In this document: one piece after another, positions 9,048 through 17,610 of the stretch
Numbering within the stretch: the stretch's first letter is position 1
How the letters are laid out: every line of letters begins with the position of its first letter
Source: Nitrospirillum sp034427435
GTDB taxonomy: Bacteria; Pseudomonadota; Alphaproteobacteria; Azospirillales; Azospirillaceae
NCBI RefSeq assembly: GCF_034427435.1
Contig: NZ_JAXQNP010000002.1
Location: forward strand, 1,860,001 to 1,924,000
Direction of reading: 5' to 3'
Length of the DNA: 64,000 bases
Translations under genes and position numbers: made by a program
The notes under the pieces: generated by a model
Databases searched by the model: none
Seen by the model: only the letters and a program-made list of their open reading frames with translations
Told to the model about the DNA's origin: nothing

Positions 9048-9290
9048 ATGACCAAGCCGTCACTTCGAACCATGCGTCGTTATCGCCTTTCCGCCGCCCG
9101 GCGGGCATCTGGTCTTTTGTCCAGGCTGCGCCGCTTGTCCCCGATGGAGGCCAGCGAACAGATCTTCCGTGCAGCCAGCGCCCTGGCTTTGGCGGAAGCG
9201 GTCTTCGGGGACAGGGGCAGGGCCCTGGCATGGCTGCGCCACACGGGTTACGCCTTGCGTGGCGTTCCCGAACGCCAGACGCGGCAGTAA
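9048..9290 (+). CDS. Small protein with antitoxin (DUF2384-like) C-terminal resemblance
   Basis: 80-residue basic protein with a strong ribosome site (GGAGGATACTCC before ATG 9048). The first 30 residues are Arg-rich. The second half, ALALAEAVFGDRGRALAWL followed by RHTGYALRG, resembles the toxin-binding C-terminal domain of Xre/MbcA/ParS antitoxins, where a phenylalanine-glycine-aspartate motif precedes an A-x-x-W-L helix. The usual closing helix is missing, and no RES-type toxin gene lies beside it. Function is unknown; the antitoxin link rests on motif resemblance by eye. Confidence 0.6.
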   Translation: MTKPSLRTMRRYRLSAARRASGLLSRLRRLSPMEASEQIFRAASALALAEAVFGDRGRALAWLRHTGYALRGVPERQTRQ

Positions 9291-9338
9291 GCCCTGATCA
9301 CCTGGCAGCGGCCGGTATCCGGCGATCAGCCCCAGCGA

Positions 9339-10109
9339 TCAGCCCAGGTTGAAGCGGGTGATGGCGGAGGCGATGTCGTCGCCGAAGCTGGGGCCCAGGC
9401 GCACCATGGCCACCTCGTCGGGCACGCCCTTCAGGCTGGTGGCGTCCAGGCTGGTCAGCAGGGCCATGGGCACCGTCTCGGTCAGCGAGATGGCCTTTAG
9501 CGCGCGGATCAGATCGACGCCACCCAGCCCGTCCATGACGGCGGAGGCGATGATCATGTCCGGGGGGACCCGCACCGCCACGGCCAGCGCCTCGATGGGG
9601 TCGACCAGGGTATTGACCTTGAAGCCGCAAGCGGCCAGTTCCGCCGCCACCCGGCGGGCCACGATCTTGTTGGGGCTGACCAGCATGATGTCGACATCGT
9701 GGATTTCCACGTCGGCGATGTCGAATTCGTACCGCGATGGCAAGGCGCGGATGACGGCGTTGGTGGCCGCCAAGTCGGGCGTGTCGTCGCGGTCGGCCGC
9801 CTCGGCGATGCGGTCGGCGAAGGTGTGAAGGTCGACGATCTGATTTTCCGTCAGATCCTTCAGGTTGGTCAGATAGGCTTCCAGGCGCTGGGCGATCAGG
9901 CTGACCAGCGGGAACCCGAAGGAGCTGCCCGCGCCGCGCAGGCTGTGGGAGTCGCGGCGGATGGCCAGCAGCCCGTCGGTGGAGGACATGCGGCCGAGCG
10001 AGACGGCCTTCAGCGTTTCGTACAGGGCTCCCAGGCGGTCGTGGACATCGTCCCGGAACTCGACCTTGAGCTGCTCCACAAGATCATCGAAATCAGTCTG
10101 CTCAACCAT
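9339..10109 (-). CDS. HPt-domain protein with degenerate receiver domain
   Basis: 256-residue cytosolic signalling protein. An N-terminal histidine phosphotransfer domain carries the likely phospho-His in RRDSHSLRGAGSSFGFP. From about residue 130 a receiver-like fold follows (DVDIMLVSPNKIVARRV, then ALAVAVRVPPDMIIAS). The phospho-acceptor position that is Asp in active receivers aligns with Ser (PDMIIASAVMDG), and the conserved Lys region reads RLGPSFGDD, so the second domain is probably a pseudo-receiver. The start is ATG 10109, preceded by GAGGGA; an in-frame GTG at 10130 is less likely. No kinase lies next to it, so its partner is unknown. Confidence 0.8.
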   Translation of the reverse strand: MVEQTDFDDLVEQLKVEFRDDVHDRLGALYETLKAVSLGRMSSTDGLLAIRRDSHSLRGAGSSFGFPLVSLIAQRLEAYLTNLKDLTENQIVDLHTFADRIAEAADRDDTPDLAATNAVIRALPSRYEFDIADVEIHDVDIMLVSPNKIVARRVAAELAACGFKVNTLVDPIEALAVAVRVPPDMIIASAVMDGLGGVDLIRALKAISLTETVPMALLTSLDATSLKGVPDEVAMVRLGPSFGDDIASAITRFNLG

Positions 10110-10210
10110 GGTGTCCCTCGAACCCGACACCAGGATCTCAGCCTGGGGCCGCGTCGAAGCGCAAGACGCGTCCCGTCGCGGCGCTTCGGTGCATTGGTAT
10201 CGGTTGAATG

Positions 10211-10238
10211 AAAAAGGCCGCCCGGGCGGGCGGCCTTT
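10211..10238 (-). terminator. Rho-independent terminator of hemA
   Basis: AAAGGCCGCCC (10213-10223) and GGGCGGCCTTT (10228-10238) form an 11-bp stem with a 4-nt loop. Five As at 10211-10215 give a T-run when read on the minus strand, just after the hemA stop. Confidence 0.85.
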
Positions 10239-10253
10239 GATCAGTGGGCGGCG

Positions 10254-11471
10254 TCACGCCGCTTTGCGCAGTTCCAGCCGGCTCCACACATCCAGCAGAG
10301 CGTCCACCAAGCGGGCCATGTGGTGGTCGTCATGGAAGGGCGTGGGCGTGATGCGCAACCGCTCCGTCCCGCGGGGAACGGTGGGGTAGTTGATGGGCTG
10401 GACGTAGATGTCGTGCTTGGTCAGCAGGTCATCGCTGGCCTGCTTGCACAGGCGCGGGTCGCCCACCAGCACCGGGACGATGTGGCTGACCGACGGCATG
10501 ACCGGCAGCCCCGCCTCGCGCAGCAGGCGCTTCAGGGTGGCCGCCCGCTCCTGGTGCAGCGCGCGCAGTTCGTCATGCTCCTTCAGGTAGCGGACGGAGG
10601 CGGCGGCACCGGCGGCGATCACCGGGGCAATGGAGGTGGTGAAGATGAAGCTGGAGGCGAAGCTACGCACGCAGTCGACCAGGGCGGCCGAACCGGTGAT
10701 GTAGCCGCCCATCAGGCCGAAGGCCTTGCCCAGCGTGCCCTCAATGACCGTCAGCCGGTCCAGCACGCCGTCACGCTCCGCCACGCCGGCGCCGCGGCGA
10801 CCGTACATGCCCACGGCATGGACTTCGTCCAGGTAGGTCATGGCGCCATGCTTGTCGGCCACATCGCAGATTTCCGCGATGGGGGCGATGTCGCCATCCA
10901 TGGAATAGACGCTCTCGAACGCGATCAGCTTGGGCCGGTCGGCCGGATAGCGGCTCAGCAACTGGTCCAGATGCTCCGGGTCGTTGTGCCGGAAGATGTG
11001 CTTGTCCGCGCCGCTGTGCCGGATGCCCTCGATCATGGAGGCATGGTTCAGCGCGTCGGAGAAGACGACGCAGTTGGGCAGCAGCTTGGGCAGCGTCGAC
11101 AGCGACGCCTCGTTGGAGATGTAGCCCGAGGTGAACAGCAGCGCCGCCTCTTTGCGGTGCAGATCGGCCAGCTCCCGCTCCAGCAGCACGTGGTAGTGGT
11201 TCGTGCCGGAGATGTTGCGCGTGCCGCCGGCGCCGGCGCCGGACTTGGCCAGCGCCTCGCGCATGGCCGCCAGCACCACCGGGTTCTGGCCCTGGCCCAG
11301 ATAGTCGTTGCTGCACCACACGGTCACGTCGCGCGGCGGCTCATCCGGGGAAGGGTAGTAGGAGGCTGTCGGGAACTCACCCACGCGGCGTTCCAGATCG
11401 GCGAAAACGCGGTAGCGGCCCTCACGGCGAAGGCCATCGATCTGGGAGCGGAAAAAGGCTTCGTAATCCAT
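10254..11471 (-). CDS. hemA: 5-aminolevulinate synthase
   Basis: 405-residue PLP enzyme condensing glycine and succinyl-CoA to 5-aminolevulinate, the first step of heme and tetrapyrrole synthesis by the C4 pathway typical of Alphaproteobacteria. The PLP lysine lies in EGTLGKAFGLMGGYI. Other signatures are SNDYLGQGQNP near the N-terminus, GAGGTRNISGTNHYH and LDEVHAVGMYG. Start ATG 11471 (MDYEAFF) gives the usual length; the frame stays open upstream but that part is not protein-like. AAGGAG lies 15 nt before the start. A perfect FNR/FixK-type box is found about 190 bp upstream, suggesting oxygen control. A strong terminator follows. Confidence 0.97.
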   Translation of the reverse strand: MDYEAFFRSQIDGLRREGRYRVFADLERRVGEFPTASYYPSPDEPPRDVTVWCSNDYLGQGQNPVVLAAMREALAKSGAGAGGTRNISGTNHYHVLLERELADLHRKEAALLFTSGYISNEASLSTLPKLLPNCVVFSDALNHASMIEGIRHSGADKHIFRHNDPEHLDQLLSRYPADRPKLIAFESVYSMDGDIAPIAEICDVADKHGAMTYLDEVHAVGMYGRRGAGVAERDGVLDRLTVIEGTLGKAFGLMGGYITGSAALVDCVRSFASSFIFTTSIAPVIAAGAAASVRYLKEHDELRALHQERAATLKRLLREAGLPVMPSVSHIVPVLVGDPRLCKQASDDLLTKHDIYVQPINYPTVPRGTERLRITPTPFHDDHHMARLVDALLDVWSRLELRKAA

Positions 11472-11865
11472 CTGTCCGATGGCTCCTTCGTGGAGCGGTC
11501 CTCTAATCCTAGAAGACCAGCGGCAAGCTACCGGTCGACACACAACCACCACCGACCGAGGGCATGACTGCCATAGTGGGCAGTAAAACCACCGCTGGCA
11601 AGTGCCGGCAGGCCGCGACCGAGCAGATGTACCATGCCAGTGGACCGAGGCCATCAGCTTTGATGTTGATCAATTCGGCGGGCAAATGGACCTTAACCCC
11701 GAAACCCTGGGGCTGAAAAGCCCGCATGCGCTGGACAAATTGCCCAAGCCATCCGTCTTTGGTGCAATGGCCGCATTGGGGCGGCAGGCCCGGGCCGGTC
11801 TGTGCGTGCCGGTGACCGCGCAACGATATTTCCCGCACGGGGCGGCGCCGCGTAATCAACGGGCG
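11472..11865. other. Intergenic region upstream of hemA
   Basis: This 394-bp gap lies between the hemA start and the end of the MocR gene. It contains the FNR/FixK-type box described separately. No further gene-like frame with a ribosome site was seen. Confidence 0.6.
11660..11673. promoter_or_regulatory. FNR/FixK-type binding site upstream of hemA
   Basis: TTGATGTTGATCAA is an exact match to the consensus TTGAT-N4-ATCAA bound by FNR/FixK-family regulators. It lies 189 bp upstream of the hemA start codon. In several Alphaproteobacteria hemA is induced at low oxygen through such sites. Confidence 0.7.
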
Positions 11866-13404
11866 TCAATAGGCACAGGCGGCGCCCGCATGCGCGTCCA
11901 GCGTCTCCGCCAGGCGTTGGGCCGCCTTGAGGATCAGGGGGGGCGAAAAGGCGGCGTAGCCCAGCACCAGGCCCTGGGGGCAGTCGCGGCCGGCGTGGAA
12001 GCCGCTGAGCGGCGTCACATCGATGGACCGGGCACGGGCGGCGTCGCGTAGGGCCATGTCGGGCGCCAGCGCCATGGTGGGCGCCAGGGACGGGGTAACC
12101 AGGCGGGACGCGCCCGGCGCCGGCTTCAGCGCCAAGCCGTCCGCCAGGCGGGCGGCCATCTGCAGGCCGGCCGCCGCCGGCGTCAGGGTCAAGGCGCCCG
12201 CCCACAGGCGGCGGGCGGCATCGATCAGCGTCTCCCGCCGTTCCTGGTAAGTCAGCCGCGCCCGCCGCAGGTGGGAGGCCAGGTGCCCCTCGTCGATGAA
12301 TTCCGCCAGCGCGCTCTGCTCCACCACGGGGGCGTGCAACTCGAACAGCGCACGCATCTCCAGCGCCCGGTCCAGCAGGTCCTCTGGCACGACCAGATAG
12401 GCGATGCGCAGCCCGGGATAGAGGATGCGCTCGAACCCGCCGACATGCAGGACGCGGCCGCCCCGGCCGGGGGCCCGGTCCAAGCTCATCAGCGTCGCCG
12501 GCGGACGGGTGTCGAAGGTGAAGCCACCGTCGCCGTCATCCTCGATGATGCGCGCGTCCACCCGGGCGGCCCAGTCCAGCAGCGCATGGCGGCGCTCCAG
12601 GCTCATCACCGTGCCCAGGGGCATCTGGCAATTGGCGGTGACCACGGCCAGCCGGGCGTCCGGCGCCAGGGCCGCGCCCTTGGCCGGATCCAGCCCGTCG
12701 GCGTCGGCGGGCACGGGCACGGGCGTCATGCCCAGGCGCCGCACCAGCGCCCGTGTCAACGGGCAACCCGGGTCTTCGGTCCACACCCGGTCGCCCGGGG
12801 CGGCGGCCAGGCCGACGGCCAGGTCCAGGGCGGCGGCACGGCCGGGTAGGATCAGAATCTGGTCGGGATGGCAGCGCAGGCCGCGGCTGGCCTCCAGAAA
12901 GCCGGCCAGGGCCACGCGCAGGGGGCGCCAGCCCGGGGCGCTGTCACGCTCCAGCGCGCGGGCCGACAGGGTGCGCCAGGACCGGCCCAGCACCCGCCGC
13001 CAGGCCTCGATGTCCAATTGGTCGCCGGCGGCGATGCCGGGGCGGAAGGGCAGGGTCGGCGAGGGCAGTGCCGCCTCCGTCGCCGTCGCCCCTTGGGGGC
13101 GTGGCGCCGGCGCGCGGCTCTCGGCCGGGGCGTAGTCGGGCGGCAGGTTTTCCACGACGAAGGTGCCGGAGCCGACACGGGATTCCAGGTAACCCTCGGC
13201 CGTCAGGCGCTCGATGGCGGCGACGGCGGTGTTGCGCGACAGGCCCATGTCCCGCGCCAGGGTGCGGGTGGAGGGCAGGCGCTCGCCCGGGGCGACGATG
13301 CCGGTGGCGATGGCGTGGCGCAGGCGTTCAAACAGGCGCTGTTGCAGGGAGCCGCCTTCACCGCCATCCGTCAGCGTGAGCAGGGGCCCGCGTCGGCTTT
13401 TCAT
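11866..13404 (-). CDS. MocR-type GntR/aminotransferase regulator lacking the PLP lysine
   Basis: 512-residue transcription factor of the MocR/PdxR architecture. An N-terminal GntR winged helix spans about residues 15-85 (GERLPSTRTLARDMGLSRNT, YLESRVGSGTFV), and a fold-type-I aminotransferase domain follows. Family members bind PLP through a lysine in a Ser-Lys-x-x-x-Pro-x-Leu-Arg segment. Here that segment is GGFERILYPGLRIAY, with Arg at the lysine position. The usual EDDYD motif reads EDDGDGG, removing the tyrosine. PLP sensing is therefore probably lost or altered. The start ATG 13404 has GGAG about 10 nt upstream. MocR genes usually face their target gene, but none is divergent here. Confidence 0.88.
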   Translation of the reverse strand: MKSRRGPLLTLTDGGEGGSLQQRLFERLRHAIATGIVAPGERLPSTRTLARDMGLSRNTAVAAIERLTAEGYLESRVGSGTFVVENLPPDYAPAESRAPAPRPQGATATEAALPSPTLPFRPGIAAGDQLDIEAWRRVLGRSWRTLSARALERDSAPGWRPLRVALAGFLEASRGLRCHPDQILILPGRAAALDLAVGLAAAPGDRVWTEDPGCPLTRALVRRLGMTPVPVPADADGLDPAKGAALAPDARLAVVTANCQMPLGTVMSLERRHALLDWAARVDARIIEDDGDGGFTFDTRPPATLMSLDRAPGRGGRVLHVGGFERILYPGLRIAYLVVPEDLLDRALEMRALFELHAPVVEQSALAEFIDEGHLASHLRRARLTYQERRETLIDAARRLWAGALTLTPAAAGLQMAARLADGLALKPAPGASRLVTPSLAPTMALAPDMALRDAARARSIDVTPLSGFHAGRDCPQGLVLGYAAFSPPLILKAAQRLAETLDAHAGAACAY

Positions 13405-13638
13405 GATGAGGCGTCTCCGAAGGTGGGAGGGCTGGGACGGCCGGGAAGGTGGGGCGAGGGTGAAACCGGCGGACGGTGCTTACGGGTCACCGTCCGCCGG
13501 GTGCGATCAGGGATGGCCACACGACCATCTGGCCATCCCGTTTCGAACCGGCATTGGGGAAGGGGCGCCACCGCCGCCGGTCTCGCATCGGTGCGGATTG
13601 CGCCAGGCGGCGCATCCGCGAACGCTGTTCATTCGGGC

Positions 13639-13905
13639 TTAGCGATCCATGACCTTGCCGCTGGCGGCATCGACGCGGAACGAGGTCACGGGGATGCCTT
13701 CGGCGGTGGCGACGGACACGGCGTAGTACGTGTCCTTGCGGGTGGCGTTGCCGACCCGCAGGTTGGCCTTGTCGTGGGCCTGCAGGTAGGACTGGACGGC
13801 CTTGCGGGCGTCGGAGCTGCTGACCGTGGCGTCGTCGGCGAAGGCCGGGGCCGCGGCACCCATCATCAGGGCGGTGGCGGTCAGGAAGGCGGCGAAGCGG
13901 TTCAT
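13639..13905 (-). CDS. Periplasmic PepSY-like protein
   Basis: 88-residue exported protein with signal peptide MNRFAAFLTATALMMGAAA ending AFA before DDATV. The mature part has one alpha-helix-rich segment (SSSDARKAVQSYLQAH) and ends in a beta-rich stretch, VTSFRVDAASGKVMDR. That is the usual look of a PepSY domain. Start ATG 13905 has GAGGAG 7-8 nt upstream. It is divergent from a two-component system at 14235. PepSY proteins are often regulated by or feed into such systems, so a functional link is plausible but not shown. Confidence 0.75.
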   Translation of the reverse strand: MNRFAAFLTATALMMGAAAPAFADDATVSSSDARKAVQSYLQAHDKANLRVGNATRKDTYYAVSVATAEGIPVTSFRVDAASGKVMDR

Positions 13906-14234
13906 GGTGGTTCTCCTCAAGGACGGTTTGGCGTGTGGGACGGGGTCTGCGTTGGGTGAAGATCAGCCCGCGCTTGGGCTCCCCAGCCCCAGGCTTCCTG
14001 TTGTTCGTTGACGGTCCCATCCCACCATGGGCCTGTTTCGCCGTGATTTCCGGCGGTGCCGCCGAATGAAACAGTGCGTAACCGCCCTTGCGGGCATTTA
14101 CAGTGTCGTTACAACATCACCATCGGTCGCGACGGGGATTGCCGGTACAGTTGTCCATGCTTGGACAGGCCCCCCGGCGTCGCCGCGATTGCCATCGCCG
14201 GGGGCGGGTCCAGGGCCCGCATATGGGACGAGAG
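13906..14234. promoter_or_regulatory. Divergent promoter region, PepSY gene and two-component system
   Basis: A 329-bp region separates two divergently read units and must hold both promoters. The part around 14090-14160 is less GC-rich than its flanks. I found no convincing -35/-10 pair or direct-repeat operator by eye. Confidence 0.4.
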
Positions 14235-14951
14235 ATGTCTGAGAACATTCATTTGCTGGTGGTCGACGACGACCGGGAAATCCGCGATCTGCTGACCCGT
14301 TACCTGACCCGCCACGGCTATCGCGTCACCGCCGCCCGCGACGGGCAGGAGATGCGCAAGTTCCTGGCCGACCGGAACATCGACCTGATCGTCCTGGACC
14401 TGATGCTGCCGGGCGAGGATGGGCTGGCCCTGTGCCGCGCCATCCGCGCCGAATCCGGCCCGCCGGTGGTCATGCTGTCCGCGATGGGGGAGGATGCCGA
14501 CCGCATCCTGGGCCTGGAGATCGGTGCCGACGATTACCTGCCCAAGCCCTTCAATCCCCGCGAACTGGTGGCGCGCATCAAGGCCGTGCTGCGCCGGTCC
14601 CAAGGGGCGGCACCCGGCGGCGGTCCGGCCGCGGGGGCGTTCAGCTTCGCCGGCTACATGCTGGACCCGGCCCAGCGGCGTCTCAGCGCAGCCTCGGGGG
14701 AGGAGATCGCGCTGACCGCCGGTGAATATGAACTGCTGCTGGCCCTGGTGCAGAGGCCGCGCCGGGTGCTGTCGCGCGACGACCTGCTGGAAATCACGCG
14801 GGGCCGGGCCGCCGGACCTTTCGACCGGTCCATCGATGTGCAGATCAGCCGCCTGCGCCGCAAGATCGAAACCGATCCGGCCGATCCCGCCATCATCAAG
14901 ACGGTGCGATCGGGCGGCTATATCTTCTCCGCCGAGGTGGGCACGCCATGA
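14235..14951 (+). CDS. OmpR/PhoB-family response regulator
   Basis: 238-residue DNA-binding response regulator. In the receiver domain (about 1-120) the acidic pocket is VVDDD, the phospho-acceptor Asp lies in LIVLDLMLPGEDG, and the conserved Lys is in YLPKPFNP. A C-terminal winged helix follows from about 145 (EEIALTAGEYELLLALVQRP, then RSIDVQISRLRRKIE). Start ATG 14235 (MSENIH) follows GGGACGAG; ATG 14223 is also possible. The gene overlaps the downstream kinase by 4 nt (ATGA), so both are co-translated. The exported PepSY protein upstream on the other strand is a candidate target. Confidence 0.94.
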   Translation: MSENIHLLVVDDDREIRDLLTRYLTRHGYRVTAARDGQEMRKFLADRNIDLIVLDLMLPGEDGLALCRAIRAESGPPVVMLSAMGEDADRILGLEIGADDYLPKPFNPRELVARIKAVLRRSQGAAPGGGPAAGAFSFAGYMLDPAQRRLSAASGEEIALTAGEYELLLALVQRPRRVLSRDDLLEITRGRAAGPFDRSIDVQISRLRRKIETDPADPAIIKTVRSGGYIFSAEVGTP

Positions 14952-16267
14952 GGGCCCTGACCGACCGCATGTCGTATTCCATCTTCGCCGTGCTGGTCGG
15001 CGGCATCCTGTTGAGCCAGGCCATCGCCCTGGGCCTGTACCGGACGGACAGGGCGGAGGCGGTGGCCGCCGCCCAGAGCGGGCAATTGGCCGGATGCTTG
15101 GCCAGCATCGCCGGCGTGGTGGACCACCAGCCGGCGGACATCCGCGACAAGATGCTGGCCGGCCTGCGCGACGGCAATTTCAAGGTCAACGTCGGCGGCA
15201 CCACGCAGGAGGTGTCGCTGGACGTCTATGAGAAGCCCAACGTCAGCTCCCCGGGCCCCCATCATACCGACATGATCGCCCTGCCGCCCTTCGGCACCAT
15301 CACCACCCCCCCGCCGGAGCCGAAATACGTCATGGCCAGCCACCAGTTGGCCGACGGCAGCTGGCTGAACGTTCACATTCCGATGGCAGGGGCCGACGCC
15401 CTGTCGGAACCGGGTTTCCTGGCCTCCCTGGCCGGCAGCGCCGCCGTGGCCATTCTGCTGTCCGCCTGGGTGCTGGGCTTCACCACGCGGCCGCTGCGCC
15501 GCTTCGCCGCCGCGGCTGACCGGCTGGGCGTGGACATGAACGCCCCGTCCCTGGACGAAACCGGCCCGCGCGAGGTGCGGCTGGCCGCCGCGGCCTTCAA
15601 CAAGATGCAACGCCGCCTGCGCGCCTTCGTGGAGGATCGCACGCGTATGCTGGCCGCCGTGTCGCATGACCTGCGCACGCCGCTGACCCGCATGCGCCTG
15701 CGGGCGGAGTTCGTGGACGATGATGGCGTGCGGGAGAAGATGCTGGAAGACCTGGGCGAGATGGAGTCGATGATCGGCGCCACCCTGGCCTTCGCCCGCG
15801 ATGAAGCGGCGCAGGAGACGCTGGAGCCCCTGGACCTCAATCTGCTGCTGGCCCGCGCGGCGGAGGACTACCGCGACGCGGGCAAGCCCGTCGGCTTCAG
15901 CCCCGCGCCCGGGCCGGTGCGGGTGGTCGGCCGCCGCACCGCCCTGAAACGCGCCTTCACCAATGTGGTGGAGAACGCCCTCAAGTACGGCGTCAGCGCG
16001 GACGTGGCCGTGGCCGTGCAAGGGGAAACGGTGGCGGTTTTCGTCACCGATGAGGGGCCGGGAATTCCGGAGGAGGAGTGGGATAACGTCTTCCGCCCCT
16101 TCTACCGGCTGGAGGCGTCGCGCTCCCGCGACACCGGCGGCACCGGCCTGGGCCTTTCGGTCGCCAATGACGTGGTGCGGGCCCATGGCGGCGAAATCCG
16201 GCTTGAGAACAGGGAGGAAGGCGGGCTTCGGGTGATCCTGCACCTGCCGCTGGAAACTGCGTCGTAA
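14948..16267 (+). CDS. Sensor histidine kinase (EnvZ-like)
   Basis: 439-residue inner-membrane kinase. There is a transmembrane helix at about residues 9-29 and a periplasmic region to about 155. A second helix follows (SLAGSAAVAILLSAWVLGF), then a HAMP linker, a HisKA domain with phospho-His in SHDLRTPLTRMRLRAEF, and a HATPase domain with N box NVVENALKYG, DEGPGIP and GTGLGLSV. It overlaps the response regulator by 4 nt. The periplasmic part is rich in His and Pro (GPHHTDM, TTPPPEP), so metal or cationic ligand sensing is a guess only. Confidence 0.94.
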   Translation: MRALTDRMSYSIFAVLVGGILLSQAIALGLYRTDRAEAVAAAQSGQLAGCLASIAGVVDHQPADIRDKMLAGLRDGNFKVNVGGTTQEVSLDVYEKPNVSSPGPHHTDMIALPPFGTITTPPPEPKYVMASHQLADGSWLNVHIPMAGADALSEPGFLASLAGSAAVAILLSAWVLGFTTRPLRRFAAAADRLGVDMNAPSLDETGPREVRLAAAAFNKMQRRLRAFVEDRTRMLAAVSHDLRTPLTRMRLRAEFVDDDGVREKMLEDLGEMESMIGATLAFARDEAAQETLEPLDLNLLLARAAEDYRDAGKPVGFSPAPGPVRVVGRRTALKRAFTNVVENALKYGVSADVAVAVQGETVAVFVTDEGPGIPEEEWDNVFRPFYRLEASRSRDTGGTGLGLSVANDVVRAHGGEIRLENREEGGLRVILHLPLETAS

Positions 16268-16346
16268 GGCCCCGCCCAGCCTGCCCGGTGGGGAACCCCC
16301 TGGCGGGGACCCCCGTGCCGTGGCTATGATACGTTAATCAAGCCCG

Positions 16347-16390
16347 CGCGATCGACACCGCCCTGGTCTGGGGCGGTGTCGGCGCGTTTT
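16347..16390 (+). terminator. Candidate terminator after the two-component system
   Basis: GACACCGCC (16354-16362) pairs with GGCGGTGTC (16372-16380). Flanking GCGC/GCGC bases can extend the stem, and TTTT follows at 16387-16390. It separates the kinase gene from the amidohydrolase. Confidence 0.65.
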
Positions 16391-16431
16391 CGTCCTTCGC
16401 TTCGCCTCGCGTGCGTCCCGGGAACCCGGTC

Positions 16432-17610
16432 ATGGCCATTCAGAACCGCATCGCCGACTTCCATGCCGATATGACGGCCTGGCGGCACCACATCCACGAA
16501 CATCCCGAAGTCGCGTTCGAAGAGACGCGGACCGCCGCTTTCGTGGCGGAGAAACTGACCGGCTTCGGGATCGAGGTTCACCAGGGCCTGGCCGGCACCG
16601 GCGTGGTGGGCGTGCTGAAGGGGGAGGGGCGCGACACCGGCAAGACCATCGGCCTGCGCGCCGACATGGACGCCCTGCCCATGCAGGAGGAGAACACCTT
16701 CGCCCACGCCTCCAAGGTGGCGGGCAAGATGCACGCCTGCGGCCATGACGGGCACACCACCATGCTGCTGGGGGCCGCGCGCTACCTGGCGGAAACCCGC
16801 AATTTCTCCGGCACCGTGAACTTCATCTTCCAGCCGGCGGAGGAGGGGGCCGGCGGCGGCAAGCGCATGGTGGAGGAGGGGCTGTTCGACCGCTTCCCCT
16901 GCGACCTGGTCTTCGGCATGCACAATTGGCCGGAACTGCCGCCGGGCAAGATGGGCGTGCGCCCGGGGCCGGTTATGGCCGGCGCCGACCGCTTCGAGAT
17001 CACCATCCAGGGGCGCGGCGGCCATGCCGCCCAGCCGCACCTGGGCGTGGACCCCGTGGTGGTGGCGGCCCAACTGGTGGTGGCGGCGCAGACTTTGGTC
17101 AGCCGCACCATCTCCCCCGTCGAGTGCGGCGTGGTCAGCATCACCCGCATCCATGCCGGTACCGCCTACAACATCATTCCCAACGAGGTGAAGCTGGCCG
17201 GCACCGTGCGCGCCCTGACGCCTGAGATACGGCAGCAGTTGGAGGATGGCTTGCGCAACCTGGTGACCACTCTGCCGCCCGTCTTCGGCGCCACCGGTGA
17301 GCTGGTCTATCACCTGGGGTATCCACCGACCATCAACCATGCCGAGCCTTCGGCCATCGCGGCGGCCGTGGCGGCCAAGGTGGCGGGGCCGGAGAATGTG
17401 CTGAGCGACATGGGGCCCAGCATGGGGGCGGAGGACTTCGCCTACATGCTGAACGCCCGCCCCGGTTCCTATGTCTGGCTGGGCCAGGGCGGCAGCGCGC
17501 TGGGCTGCGCCCTGCACAATCCCCGTTACGACTTCAACGACGATGTTCTGCCGATGGGTGCCAGTTACTGGGCGACCCTGGTGGAAACCGTCCTGCCCCG
17601 GGTGGCATGA
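16432..17610 (+). CDS. M20-family amidohydrolase (hippurate hydrolase-like)
   Basis: 392-residue metal-dependent amidohydrolase of the IAA-amino acid/hippurate hydrolase group, which cleaves N-acyl amino acids. Metal ligands are visible in MHACGHDGH and the following AEEGAGGG segment; MGAEDFAYML near the C-terminus is also typical. There is no signal peptide, so it is cytosolic. ATG 16432 is preferred over the in-frame GTG 16411. The gene overlaps the next by 4 nt (ATGA), linking it to a lipoprotein. The substrate cannot be assigned from sequence. Confidence 0.9.
   Translation: MAIQNRIADFHADMTAWRHHIHEHPEVAFEETRTAAFVAEKLTGFGIEVHQGLAGTGVVGVLKGEGRDTGKTIGLRADMDALPMQEENTFAHASKVAGKMHACGHDGHTTMLLGAARYLAETRNFSGTVNFIFQPAEEGAGGGKRMVEEGLFDRFPCDLVFGMHNWPELPPGKMGVRPGPVMAGADRFEITIQGRGGHAAQPHLGVDPVVVAAQLVVAAQTLVSRTISPVECGVVSITRIHAGTAYNIIPNEVKLAGTVRALTPEIRQQLEDGLRNLVTTLPPVFGATGELVYHLGYPPTINHAEPSAIAAAVAAKVAGPENVLSDMGPSMGAEDFAYMLNARPGSYVWLGQGGSALGCALHNPRYDFNDDVLPMGASYWATLVETVLPRVA

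Noticed and set aside
13487..14020. 177-codon minus frame overlapping the PepSY gene
   Set aside because: The PepSY frame has a signal peptide and a good ribosome site; the longer frame is Arg/Pro-rich shadow.
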